DNA of 14,620 nucleotides, taken from assembly GCA_937996535.1 (NCBI GenBank), contig CALKVF010000062.1:1-14620 (forward strand), in the 5' to 3' direction. The notes beneath the pieces are model-generated. The model ran no database searches and had not been told where the DNA came from. It saw nothing but the letters and a program-made list of their open reading frames with translations. Source of the stretch: an uncultured Novosphingobium sp. Its GTDB lineage: Bacteria; Pseudomonadota; Alphaproteobacteria; Sphingomonadales; Sphingomonadaceae. The translations under genes were made by a program, and so were the position numbers. Shown one piece after another: positions 1 through 7,153 of this stretch. Each line of letters begins with the position of its first letter. The first letter of the stretch is position 1.

Positions 1-479
1 TTCCACGGCGCGATCGCGGCGACCACGCCAACCGGTTCGTGCACCACGATCCCGGCGGCGGCGCCCACCGTTGCGCGCTGTTCGACGAACTGGAAGTTTT
101 CGGCAAAGTCGGCGATCTGCGCGAGACCCATCACCGAGCCGCCGTGCATCGGTCCGGCAAAGCTGGAAAGGCCGCCCATCTGCGCGGTCCAGCAGGCGGC
201 GAGTTCGGGAATGCGGGTTTCGAGGTGGGCCACCATCTTGCGGAATGCGGCCACGCGCTCGGCGGGCGGGGTGGTCGGCCAAGGGCCGTGGTCGAACGCT
301 GCGCGCGCGGCGGCAACGGCGGCGTCCATGTCGGCCTCGTCGGCCTCGGCGCAGGTTGCGATCACGGCTTCAGTGTTGGGCGAAACCATTTCGAGCTGCC
401 GCCGGCTATGCGGCGCCACCCAGCGGCCAGCGATATAGAGCTTGTCGGGGTGAGCGATATTCACGCCTTGGGGCAGCAT
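1..479 (-). CDS. NAD(P)+-dependent aldehyde dehydrogenase, N-terminal part (C-terminus outside window)
   Basis: Only the first 159 residues are visible; the gene runs off the left edge. The start is ATG at 477-479, preceded on the minus strand by GGGAGAATCTCCG, a good Shine-Dalgarno. The N-terminal pattern (LYIAGRWV near residues 14-21, VSPNTEAVIA at 32-41, AFDHGPWP at 62-69) and the run HEPVGVVAAIAPW at 147-159 are typical of the ALDH superfamily. The last motif leads into the conserved PWN of the cofactor-binding domain, and the two bases left at the edge (AA) fit the Asn codon. The catalytic Cys and Glu are off-window. It is a different paralogue from the enzyme at 8044-9441, with a longer N-terminus. 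It lies downstream of TBDR 1 but beyond a terminator, and has its own upstream operator-like palindrome at 500-511. A role in oxidising an aromatic or side-chain aldehyde is inferred from context; the substrate is unknown. Confidence 0.9.
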   Translation of the reverse strand, partial: MLPQGVNIAHPDKLYIAGRWVAPHSRRQLEMVSPNTEAVIATCAEADEADMDAAVAAARAAFDHGPWPTTPPAERVAAFRKMVAHLETRIPELAACWTAQMGGLSSFAGPMHGGSVMGLAQIADFAENFQFVEQRATVGAAAGIVVHEPVGVVAAIAPW

Positions 480-499
480 CGGAGATTCTCCCAGTTTTA

Positions 500-511
500 T
501 AACAATTGTTA
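500..511. promoter_or_regulatory. Perfect 12-bp palindrome TAACAATTGTTA, candidate operator
   Basis: TAACAATTGTTA is a perfect palindrome 21 bases upstream of the aldehyde dehydrogenase start (479, minus strand). It is the best copy of a motif that recurs in the other promoter gaps (3031-3042, 3119-3130, 4459-4470, 9472-9483, 12352-12363). Short AT-rich palindromes of this size are typical MarR-family operators, and two MarR genes are in the window. Which protein binds it is inference. Confidence 0.6.
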
Positions 512-562
512 CCGAAGGTAGCGCGGACGAAGTCTGCCCGCAAAGGGAAAAGGTGCGCAAAC

Positions 563-593
563 AAAAAGGGGCGACCGTTGCCGGCCGCCCCTT
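563..593 (-). terminator. Rho-independent terminator of TBDR 1
   Basis: Read on the minus strand, a GC stem (AAGGGGCG paired with CGCCCCTT, arms at 566-573 and 586-593) ends in a T-run (the A-run at 563-567 on the plus strand). It starts about 40 bases after the TBDR 1 stop at 632-634. It separates the receptor transcript from the aldehyde dehydrogenase gene, which must then have its own promoter. Confidence 0.85.
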
Positions 594-631
594 CGTGTGT
601 TCCCCACCTGACGTTGCAGGTTGGCGTCCGA

Positions 632-2989
632 TCAGAATTCCTTCTTGACCGTGACCGCCCATTCGCGGGGCTTGCCGACCTGCGAATAGATCGTCCCCGA
701 GAAGGCATAGACCGCCGCGAAGCGGGCCGGGTTGTAGTACTTGTCGAACACGTTCTGGACTTCGAAGGAGATCGAGAGATCTTCGTTCGGGTTCTTCCAG
801 GTGATGCGCGCATTGCCCAGCGTGTAAGCCGGAGCGTAGTCGATCGCACCGCCAGCAGCGACGCGGCCGAGGCTCGACTTGCCGGTGTAGGCGAGGTCAA
901 AGCGCGGGGTCAGCGTGCCCGACTTGCCGATGTCGGCCTTGTACTGGATGCCAGCGCTCCACTTCCAGTTCGGCGAAACGATCGGATCGGTGATCAGGAT
1001 CGCGTTGCCGACGCGGGCGTCGATGTTCGACCAGTTGCCATAGAGGTGGCTGATCGAGGCATCGATATCCAGACCTTCGACCGGCGAAGCGAACATTTCG
1101 ACTTCGAGGCCCTTGATCTTGCCGTTACCCGCGTTCTGGCGAGCACCGCAAGGAGCGTTCGAACCCAGCGAAGCGCAGCTGATGAGCGGAAGCTGGATGT
1201 CCTTGTAGTCGTTGATGAAGGCCGACACGTTCAGGCGCAGCTTGCGATCGAGCAGGTCGGTCTTGAGGCCAGCTTCGTAGGCGGTGACGGTTTCGGGACC
1301 GAACGAGCCGTTCAGAGCCTGAGCGGCGTCGAACGGACGAGCGGTCACGCCGCCACCCTTGAAGCCGGTGCCCACGGTGACATAGGCCAGCACTTCAGGC
1401 GAGAAGCGGTAGTCGGCCGAAACGCGCCAGTCCCACTTGCTGCCGTCATACTTGGCGACAACGCCGTCAAGCGCACCAAGGAAGTACGAGACCGAACCAT
1501 CGTAGTTCTTGCGAACGAAGGTGTAGTCCTTGTGTTCCTTGCTGTAGCGCAGACCGCCGGTCAGGGTCATGGCTTCGGTCGGGTGGACGATCACGGTGCC
1601 GAAAGCAGCCTTGCTGTCAGCATTGACGGGGTCGTTGCCCATGAACTGGAAGTTCAGGCCCGGAGCGATGTAGTGGATGTCCTGACGGGTGAAGTAGACC
1701 GACTTCTGGTCCGAATAGAACCCACCGAGGGTGAATTCGGCCATGTCGCCGATCTTGCCGTTGAGGCGCAGTTCCTGGCTGAAGAACCAGAACGACAGGT
1801 CGTTGTAACCACCAGCAGCCTTGGCCGGGTTCGGCGAGAAGTCGTCGTCGGTGCCCCAGATCTGGCGATAGTCACGATAGGCCGTGATCGACTGGATGTT
1901 GAGCGAGTCCGACAGGTCGAACTTGGCATTGGCCGAAACGCCCCAGCCATCGAACTTGGTGCGGTTGGGCATGAAGTAGCCCTGCGCAACCTGACCCCAG
2001 GGACCAGTGGCGCCGGCGTGAGCCGACAGGTCGTTGGCGGGCATGTAGAAGCTGGCGTAGGTGCAAAGCGGGCCACAGTTGAACTGCGACAGGCCTGCGC
2101 CGGTCTGGGTCACGACTTCGGCCGAGTTGGCACGATCTTCGTGGGTGTAGTCAGCCGAGACGGTGATATCGACCGTCGAGCTGGGGTTGTAACGCAGCGA
2201 ACCGCGTACGCCCGAGTAGTTCACTTCACCCAGCTTCGACATCACGCAGTCCGGACCCGAATTCGGGAACATGCCGATGCCCTGGGCGTTGCCCGGGTGG
2301 GCGCAGCCGTAGTCGACCTGGTCGACATAGCCGTTCTGGTGCTTGTAGACGCCCGACACGCGGCCATAGAGGCCTTCGCTGAGGACGAAGTTGGCCGAAG
2401 CGCGAACGTCGGTGCGCTGGCGGCTGCCGTAGGTGGCCGAAACCGAACCGCTGTTTTCGTCGGTCGGCTTCTTCGAGAAGAGCTTGATTGCGCCGCCGAT
2501 CGAGTTGCGGCCGGTCAGGGTGCCCTGCGGACCACGCAGAACTTCGACGCGCTCAAGGTCGAGCAGATCGAAGACGCCGCCGGTCAGCGTGGCGTAGTAC
2601 ACGTCATCGACATACATGCCGACGCCGGGTTCGTAAGCCGGGTTGAAGTCGAACTGGCCGATGCCGCGGATCGAGGCACCCAGCGACGAACCATAGGCGC
2701 CGCCCATGGCGTTCAGGGTAACGTTCGGCGCGTTGCGAGCGATCTGCGACAGGTCGGTCTGGTTGCGCGATTCAAGCAGGGTGCTGTCCACCGCGGTGAT
2801 CGACAGCGGGGTGTCCTGCAGCTTCTGTTCGCGGAACTGCGCGGTCACGACGATTTCACGACCGGCTTCGTCGCCGTCGTTCGCCTTGTCCTGCGCGAAT
2901 GCAGGGGTGGCGATGCCCATGGCAATCGCCGACACGCCGGCCGCAAGGCCGAGGCGCACGAGAACATTGTTGCCAGAAATCTTGGCCAT
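632..2989 (-). CDS. TonB-dependent outer-membrane receptor (TBDR 1)
   Basis: A complete 785-residue receptor. I chose ATG 2987-2989 because GGAGAGGGAAAT precedes it and a normal signal peptide follows (MAKISGNN..., hydrophobic core, AFA-Q cleavage near residue 32); an in-frame ATG 34 codons earlier would bury that signal. The mature N-terminus carries a TonB-box-like EIVVTAQ (45-51). A plug domain follows, with EPGVGMYVDDVY (120-131), RGPQGTLTGRNS from 152 and IGGAIKLFSKKP, then a beta-barrel ending in VKKEF with the usual terminal Phe. Its six cysteines form three close pairs in loop-like stretches, suggesting extracellular disulfides. It imports a ligand across the outer membrane using TonB energy. 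Catabolic sphingomonad receptors of this type often sit beside aromatic or lignin genes; the ligand is not readable from sequence. Divergent from MarR 1; a terminator lies at 563-593. Confidence 0.95.
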   Translation of the reverse strand: MAKISGNNVLVRLGLAAGVSAIAMGIATPAFAQDKANDGDEAGREIVVTAQFREQKLQDTPLSITAVDSTLLESRNQTDLSQIARNAPNVTLNAMGGAYGSSLGASIRGIGQFDFNPAYEPGVGMYVDDVYYATLTGGVFDLLDLERVEVLRGPQGTLTGRNSIGGAIKLFSKKPTDENSGSVSATYGSRQRTDVRASANFVLSEGLYGRVSGVYKHQNGYVDQVDYGCAHPGNAQGIGMFPNSGPDCVMSKLGEVNYSGVRGSLRYNPSSTVDITVSADYTHEDRANSAEVVTQTGAGLSQFNCGPLCTYASFYMPANDLSAHAGATGPWGQVAQGYFMPNRTKFDGWGVSANAKFDLSDSLNIQSITAYRDYRQIWGTDDDFSPNPAKAAGGYNDLSFWFFSQELRLNGKIGDMAEFTLGGFYSDQKSVYFTRQDIHYIAPGLNFQFMGNDPVNADSKAAFGTVIVHPTEAMTLTGGLRYSKEHKDYTFVRKNYDGSVSYFLGALDGVVAKYDGSKWDWRVSADYRFSPEVLAYVTVGTGFKGGGVTARPFDAAQALNGSFGPETVTAYEAGLKTDLLDRKLRLNVSAFINDYKDIQLPLISCASLGSNAPCGARQNAGNGKIKGLEVEMFASPVEGLDIDASISHLYGNWSNIDARVGNAILITDPIVSPNWKWSAGIQYKADIGKSGTLTPRFDLAYTGKSSLGRVAAGGAIDYAPAYTLGNARITWKNPNEDLSISFEVQNVFDKYYNPARFAAVYAFSGTIYSQVGKPREWAVTVKKEF

Positions 2990-3030
2990 ATTTCCCTCTC
3001 CTGTTTTGGTCTCTACCAGCGGACCAATCC

Positions 3031-3042
3031 AACCGATTGTTA
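3031..3042. promoter_or_regulatory. TAACAAT-type operator copy, TBDR 1 side
   Basis: On the minus strand this reads TAACAATCGGTT: a perfect TAACAAT half-site with a degenerate second half (9 of 12 against the palindrome at 500-511). It lies 42 bases upstream of the TBDR 1 start, in the 197-base gap between TBDR 1 and MarR 1. CGATTGTTA occurs twice in this gap (3034-3042 and 3122-3130) in the same orientation. The rest of the gap holds no recognisable gene. Confidence 0.4.
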
Positions 3043-3118
3043 GTAAGGCATACAAATTTGCACTTGGCAAGACTTCGATTGCCCTGCCCATAATGGGGCC
3101 GGCAGTGATGCATTTTGG

Positions 3119-3138
3119 TCACGATTGTTATGGACAAC
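3119..3138. promoter_or_regulatory. Composite operator upstream of MarR 1
   Basis: Two overlapping signals lie 49-68 bases upstream of the MarR 1 start. Bases 3119-3130 read TAACAATCGTGA on the minus strand (10 of 12 against the palindrome at 500-511). Bases 3124-3138 read ATTGTTATGGACAAC, an inverted repeat (TTGT, five bases, ACAA) that matches 12 of 15 bases of the element at 9483-9497 upstream of MarR 2. The placement fits autoregulation by MarR 1 and control of the divergent receptor; binding itself is inference. Confidence 0.5.
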
Positions 3139-3186
3139 CGCAAACGCCCCTTGCGCCCGCGCCGAACCGGGCGATAGGCTTCGGGC

Positions 3187-3675
3187 ATGAATGGATCGCT
3201 GGAAATCGCGGAAACGGGCGCACAGGACGAAGCTTTCGAGCTGCTCATCCGGTTGCTCAAGCTGGGCAGCTTCATCAACGTGCCGATGAAGGAAGGGGTC
3301 TGCGATCCCTCGGGCGTCAGCCAGATCGAGCTGAAGGTGGTGATGGCGCTGGCGGGCGAAGGCGCGCTGGCGGGGCATGACCTGGTCGAGATCATGGGCG
3401 TTCCCGCCATGAACGTCAGCCGCGCGCTGGCCACCCTGCGTGAGCGCGGGCTGATCGAGCAGGCAAGCGATCCCGAGAACCGCCGCCGCCGCCCGGTGCG
3501 GCTGAGCACAGCGGGCGAGCAGCTCTATCGCGAACTGCTGCCCGCGACCCATGCTGTCGCCGATGCGTTGCTCGGCGGGCTCAGTGCGCGCCAGCAGCGC
3601 GAACTGGCCCAGCTTTCGGACAAGGTCATCGCGGCGATGACCGGCTGGATCGCCCAGCGCGCGCAAGGCGCCTGA
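3187..3675 (+). CDS. MarR-family transcriptional regulator 1
   Basis: 162 residues, the usual length for the family. The winged helix-turn-helix is visible: a LSQIELKVVMAL-like helix around 44-55 (here VSQIELKVVMAL), helix 2 at ALAGHDLVEIMG (60-71), a recognition helix around MNVSRALATLRERGLI (75-90), and an Arg-rich wing DPENRRRRPVRLSTAG (95-110). The flanking N- and C-terminal helices would form the dimer interface. MarR proteins are usually repressors released by a phenolic or acyl-CoA ligand. The start at 3187 has only a weak Shine-Dalgarno (AGG about ten bases upstream), but no later in-frame ATG precedes the core fold. It is divergent from TBDR 1 and converges with the NTF2-like gene after a 31-base gap. 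Its likely targets are the TAACAAT sites nearby. The effector is unknown. Confidence 0.92.
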   Translation: MNGSLEIAETGAQDEAFELLIRLLKLGSFINVPMKEGVCDPSGVSQIELKVVMALAGEGALAGHDLVEIMGVPAMNVSRALATLRERGLIEQASDPENRRRRPVRLSTAGEQLYRELLPATHAVADALLGGLSARQQRELAQLSDKVIAAMTGWIAQRAQGA

Positions 3676-3706
3676 GCCAGCCAGCCGGGCCAATCTCAGG
3701 CCGCGA

Positions 3707-4426
3707 TCAGGGCCACTTCTTCTGCATCTTCTGGAAGTGCTCGATGGCAAAGGCCGCGCCGAGCACCGGGTGAGCAAAGCTCATCGCCACTTCCTGGCGG
3801 TTCGGCCAGGTCGGGCGCCATTCTTCTTCGGCCAGGATCACGTCGGGGCCGATCGGGTTGGCGGGGAAGCATTCGGCCGCCGGCTGCAGGTGCGCCACGG
3901 TGTGGGCCCAGCCGGTTTCATAGTCGGCCTGCCACTGCATCATGTAGTTGAGGCGTTTGATCTTCCACACGCCGTCTTCGCGCACGTAGTCGTTTTCATA
4001 GATGCCGGCTTCCCAGAACTGCTGGGGCATACCTTCGGGGATCGAGCCCTTGATCGCATCGTGCCAGCCGCCCGCGAGGATCCCGCGGAAGCGGCCCTTG
4101 GCGGTCTTGCGGTCGGGCGCGATGGTGATCACGTCCTGCAACTGGAAATGATCGAGCAGCAGACCCTTGACCGGGCCGCGCTGGCCGCCGGTGAACAGGT
4201 TCTGGAACCAGGTGCCGTACAGCCGAATGATCCCGGCATGGCCGCGATATTCGCCCGAAAGGAACACCACCGCGCCGTCATCGGAAAACAGCCCGGCGAC
4301 TTCTTCGGGGCGGTTGTAGTCGATGTAATAGCCATAGGCCATCTGCAGGCGGCGGATCGCAGCCTGATCTTCCAGTTCGTTGACGCGGTTTTCCAGCGCG
4401 GCAAGGCGCCCATCCAAATCAGCCAT
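3707..4426 (-). CDS. NTF2/SnoaL-like family protein, possible diarylpropane lyase relative
   Basis: 239 residues from ATG 4424-4426, which follows GGGAGAGTCGAA; the same 11 bases GGGAGAGTCGA precede the vanillin dehydrogenase start at 9441. An upstream ATG at 4561 would overlap the SDR gene and has no support. After a short coiled N-terminus (RLAALENRVNELEDQ, 7-21), AIRRLQMAYGYYIDY (23-37) and EEVAGLFSDDGAVVF form the typical opening of a SnoaL-like (alpha+beta)-barrel domain; GVWKIKRLNYMMQWQADYE follows later. No signal peptide is visible. The superfamily includes cofactor-free lyases, isomerases and binding proteins. In sphingomonads the NTF2-fold lyase LdpA (LsdE) removes formaldehyde from beta-1 lignin dimers to give lignostilbene. 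With a lignostilbene-type oxygenase in the same cluster, that activity is a reasonable inference, but I cannot match active-site residues. It is divergent from the SDR and shares its operator gap. Confidence 0.85.
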   Translation of the reverse strand: MADLDGRLAALENRVNELEDQAAIRRLQMAYGYYIDYNRPEEVAGLFSDDGAVVFLSGEYRGHAGIIRLYGTWFQNLFTGGQRGPVKGLLLDHFQLQDVITIAPDRKTAKGRFRGILAGGWHDAIKGSIPEGMPQQFWEAGIYENDYVREDGVWKIKRLNYMMQWQADYETGWAHTVAHLQPAAECFPANPIGPDVILAEEEWRPTWPNRQEVAMSFAHPVLGAAFAIEHFQKMQKKWP

Positions 4427-4458
4427 TTCGACTCTCCCGAAATAATTGTATGCAACAC

Positions 4459-4470
4459 TAACAATTGTGA
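4459..4470. promoter_or_regulatory. TAACAAT-type operator in the NTF2-like/SDR divergent gap
   Basis: TAACAATTGTGA differs from the perfect palindrome at 500-511 in one base. It lies in the 70-base gap between two divergent genes, 33 bases from the NTF2-like start and 27 from the SDR start, so one bound protein could control both. A minus-strand TACAAT (bases 4445-4450) could be the -10 element for the NTF2-like gene, but I find no convincing -35. Confidence 0.6.
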
Positions 4471-4496
4471 GCGTTTTGGCGAGAGGGAAAATCGAG

Positions 4497-5414
4497 ATGA
4501 GCGAATGGAATGGCCGCGTGGCCTTCATCACCGGCGGCGTTTCGGGGCTGGGGCTGGGCATTGCCCAGGCGTTCAGCGACGCGGGAATGCGCCTCGCGCT
4601 GTCCTATCGCAACGAGGATTACCGCGCCGCCGCCGCGCGCTGGTTCGCTGAGAACGGGCGTGAAGAGCCGCTGTGGATCAAGCTGGACGTGATGGACCGC
4701 GATGGCTGGGCCGCTGCCGCCGATGCGGTCGAAGCGCACTTCGGCGAAGTTCACGTGCTGTGCAACAACGCCGGGGTCAGTGTGTTCGGCGATACCGCCG
4801 AGGCCAGCCACGCCGATTTCGACTGGATCATGGGCGTCAACTTTGGCGGGGTGGTCAACGGGATCGTCGCGTTCCTGCCCAAGCTGAAACAGGCCAGCGG
4901 CCGCCGCCATGTGACCAATATTGCCAGCATGGCGGCCTATCTCTCGGGCCCGCAGGCCGGGATTTACACCGCCAGCAAGTTCGCGGTGCGGGGCCTCACG
5001 GAATCGCTGCGCTACAATCTGGTGCCGCATGGGATCGGCTGCACGCTGGTCTGCCCGGCGCTGATCCGCACCAATGCCTGGGATTCGGCCTTCCGCCGCC
5101 CGGCCGAATTTGCCGGCAGCGGCTTTGGCGAGGTCAACAAGGCCGAGCTTGAACAGTTTGGCACGGCATTTCAGGCCGGGATGGACCCGCACGAGGCCGG
5201 GACCAAGATCGTTGCCGGGATGAGCGCCGGGCAGGGGCTGGTATTCACCCACCCCGAATTCGCCGAGGACTTCAAGGCGATCTACGAGGAAAGCCTGGCC
5301 GCACTGCCCGACGAGGTCGCCCCGCCCGAGCGGCTTGAGGTTGAACGGATGCGGCGTGAGGCGAACCGGGCGGCGCTTGCGGGCAAGAGCATCTCGATCA
5401 ACGACTTGACCTAG
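4497..5414 (+). CDS. Short-chain dehydrogenase/reductase, LigD-like (C-alpha dehydrogenase type)
   Basis: 305 residues from ATG 4497, with GAGAGGG about eight bases upstream; the ATG at 4446 lies upstream of the operator-like site and has no Shine-Dalgarno. It is a classical SDR: cofactor loop TGGVSGLGLG (12-21), NNAG (90-93), and a catalytic tetrad at N115, S144, Y157 and K161 (YTASK). An Arg after strand 2 (SYRNEDYR) suggests NADP(H), weakly. DFDWIMGVNFGGVVNG, HGIGCTLVCPALIRTN, RPAEFAGSGF and an acidic, Arg-rich C-terminal tail resemble the lignin C-alpha dehydrogenases LigD/LigL/LigN/LigO of Sphingobium in order, spacing and length (compared from memory). It probably oxidises a benzylic or side-chain alcohol of an aromatic dimer in the cytoplasm. 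It forms an operon with the hydrolase 47 bases downstream. A generic SDR acting on another alcohol is possible. Confidence 0.92.
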   Translation: MSEWNGRVAFITGGVSGLGLGIAQAFSDAGMRLALSYRNEDYRAAAARWFAENGREEPLWIKLDVMDRDGWAAAADAVEAHFGEVHVLCNNAGVSVFGDTAEASHADFDWIMGVNFGGVVNGIVAFLPKLKQASGRRHVTNIASMAAYLSGPQAGIYTASKFAVRGLTESLRYNLVPHGIGCTLVCPALIRTNAWDSAFRRPAEFAGSGFGEVNKAELEQFGTAFQAGMDPHEAGTKIVAGMSAGQGLVFTHPEFAEDFKAIYEESLAALPDEVAPPERLEVERMRREANRAALAGKSISINDLT

Positions 5415-5461
5415 AACTGGCCGGCGCGTCAGGTTAGGCTGGAAAAAACGGGAGCAACCAG

Positions 5462-6334
5462 ATGTGCGACGAATTCACTGCCCAGGATGAGGACGCGGCG
5501 CTCGCGCGCAAGGGTCTCAGCCGCCGGGAATTCGCCGCCATCGGTGCGGCCGGGGTGCTGGCCGCGTGCAGCGGCAAGGCCGTGGGCCGCAATGGCCCGC
5601 CGCTGCGCGAAGCGATGGTCCGGGTGCCAACCGCCGATGGCACGGCCGACGCGTTTTTCGTCCACCCGGCCAAGGGCAAGTTTCCCGCCGTGATCCTGTG
5701 GCCCGACATTGCCGGGCTGCGCGATGCCTACAAGGAAATGGGCCGGCGCCTTGCGGGCGACGGCTATGCCGTGCTGGTGGTCAATCACTACTACCGCTCC
5801 GGCCCGGCCCCGGTGTTCGAAACGATGGCGCAGTGGCGCACGCCCGAGGGGCAGGCCCGCTTGCAGCCGATGATCGCGGCGCTCAGCCCGGCGGGAACCA
5901 TGCGCGATGCGACCGCCTTTGCTAGCTGGCTCGACCAGCAGGGCGCGGTCGATACCGCGCGCGGGATGGGCACCCAGGGCTATTGCATGGGCGGGCCCTA
6001 TGCCGTGCGCACGGCGGCGGCAGCGCCCGGCCGGGTGCAGGCGGCAGCCTCGTTCCATGGCGCGGCGCTGGTCACCGCCGCGCCCGACAGTCCGCACCGG
6101 CTGCTGGACAAGACCCGGGCGCGCTATCTCTTCGCGATCGCGAAAAACGATGACGCGCGCAGCCCGGACGATAAGCAAGTCTTGCGCACCGCCGCCGAGG
6201 CCGCGCGCCGTCCGGCCGAGATCGAGGTCTATGCCGCCGATCATGGCTGGTGCACGCTCGATGCGCCGTCCTATGACAAGGCAGAGGCTGAGCGAGCCTG
6301 GGGGCGCCTGCTCGCGCTTTATCGCAGCCTTTAG
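5462..6334 (+). CDS. Dienelactone hydrolase family protein with Tat/lipoprotein signal
   Basis: 290 residues from ATG 5462, with GGGAGC eight bases upstream. It is an alpha/beta hydrolase of the dienelactone hydrolase family: FPAVILWPDIAGLRDAY (74-90), nucleophile elbow GYCMGG with C175, acid D230 or D231 in AKNDDARSP, and H261 in ADHGW, that is a Cys-Asp-His triad. The N-terminus is unusual for this mostly cytoplasmic family: LSRREFAAIG carries a twin-arginine motif (R21, R22), followed by a short hydrophobic stretch and a lipobox LAAC with C36. This predicts Tat export and lipid anchoring at the cell envelope. It probably hydrolyses an ester or lactone outside the cytoplasm, perhaps an imported aromatic ester; the substrate is unknown. 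It follows the SDR by 47 bases, and its stop overlaps the stop of the convergent dioxygenase gene. Confidence 0.9.
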   Translation: MCDEFTAQDEDAALARKGLSRREFAAIGAAGVLAACSGKAVGRNGPPLREAMVRVPTADGTADAFFVHPAKGKFPAVILWPDIAGLRDAYKEMGRRLAGDGYAVLVVNHYYRSGPAPVFETMAQWRTPEGQARLQPMIAALSPAGTMRDATAFASWLDQQGAVDTARGMGTQGYCMGGPYAVRTAAAAPGRVQAAASFHGAALVTAAPDSPHRLLDKTRARYLFAIAKNDDARSPDDKQVLRTAAEAARRPAEIEVYAADHGWCTLDAPSYDKAEAERAWGRLLALYRSL

Positions 6335-7137
6335 TCCTTGGCCCACCAATAGGCGGTGGCGCGCATTTCGATCGACACGCGCGGCGGGGCATCGGCCGGA
6401 GCCAGCGGATCGTCAAACGCCACGTGCGGCACGCAGTGGGCGCGGGCCGGATCGCTGTCATTGGTCTTGAACAGCACGGCTTCGTCCGCCGCCATGTCAG
6501 GATAGAAATACCATCGGTGCTGCGGGGCATGGGCAACGACCCAGCTTTCAAAGCTCCATTCGGGCGCGCCGTTTGGCGGATCGAAGATCGCATCGGCCAC
6601 GATCAGGTCGGCGGGGGCAAAGCTGCGCGCATCGCAGAAGGCCAGCGGCACATCCTGCGGGGCAGGGCTGAGCGCGCGCCACAGGTTGTAGGCGGCGCAG
6701 CGGGTGAACTTGCGCCCATCGGCGCCGCGCCCGGCAAACTGGGCGGCGGTCTGATCGTTGATGTCGATATGGGCAAAGCGCGCCGGGTGCGAATTGTCGG
6801 TGCTGCCGGCTTTGCCGCTCTTTTCGGAAAAGCGCAGGATCCCCGGCGCGTTGACCTGGACCTCGTCGGCCCCGGTCAGATCCTTGATCAGCTGGGCGAC
6901 TTCGGCGCGGTGAATATCGGCCAGCGCGGCGCGGTCGGTCCAGTCGGTGATCGCCGAGCTATGGCGGACCAGCTGGAACCCCTCGCGGTCGACATGAGCA
7001 TCCAGCGCGCGGGCATCGTGCACCGCCATCGGATGCAGTTCGACCGGAACCCGGTCCTTCTCATGCGCATTGGCATAGTAGAAGGGCCGGGTGCCGTCGT
7101 TGGCGACATAGGCGATCTGCGCGGTGCGTTGGGACAT
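6331..7137 (-). CDS. CmcJ/NvfI-family putative non-heme iron (2-oxoglutarate) oxygenase
   Basis: 268 residues from ATG 7135-7137, 16 bases after the hydratase-lyase stop; the Shine-Dalgarno is weak (AAGA), so it may depend on upstream translation. The pattern matches the CmcJ/NvfI oxidoreductase family: HIDIND (123-128) supplies an HxD metal motif (H123, D125); YNLWRALSPAPQDVPLAFCDARS (from 150), HRWYFYPDM (207-215) and VLFKTNDSD (221-229) are family landmarks; H238 in VPHVAFDDP is the likely third iron ligand, and R253 or R259 in RVSIEMRATAYW may bind 2-oxoglutarate. Relatives hydroxylate or desaturate natural products such as cephamycin precursors and fungal metabolites. Co-transcription with hydratase-lyase and vanillin dehydrogenase suggests an aromatic substrate, possibly oxidative or demethylating chemistry, but that is inference. 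Its 3' end overlaps the hydrolase gene by four bases. Confidence 0.85.
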   Translation of the reverse strand: MSQRTAQIAYVANDGTRPFYYANAHEKDRVPVELHPMAVHDARALDAHVDREGFQLVRHSSAITDWTDRAALADIHRAEVAQLIKDLTGADEVQVNAPGILRFSEKSGKAGSTDNSHPARFAHIDINDQTAAQFAGRGADGRKFTRCAAYNLWRALSPAPQDVPLAFCDARSFAPADLIVADAIFDPPNGAPEWSFESWVVAHAPQHRWYFYPDMAADEAVLFKTNDSDPARAHCVPHVAFDDPLAPADAPPRVSIEMRATAYWWAKD

Positions 7138-7153
7138 CGCGCGATCTTGCCGC

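Noticed and set aside
496..501. TATAAA (minus strand) as the -10 box of the left aldehyde dehydrogenase
   Set aside because: Only about 16 bases before the ATG; a start of transcription there would remove the ribosome site, and no -35 fits.
506..3043. 845-codon plus-strand open frame opposite TBDR 1
   Set aside because: Antisense shadow of a clear receptor gene in GC-rich codon usage; the translation shows no family features, is repetitive in V/R/G/A, and runs through the terminator.
2990..3091. Upstream ATG for TBDR 1
   Set aside because: It would put 34 residues before an ordinary signal peptide and translate the operator region.
3004..3120. Direct repeat TTTTGGTC at 3004-3011 and 3113-3120
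   Set aside because: Eight bases, not found in the other promoter gaps; probably chance.
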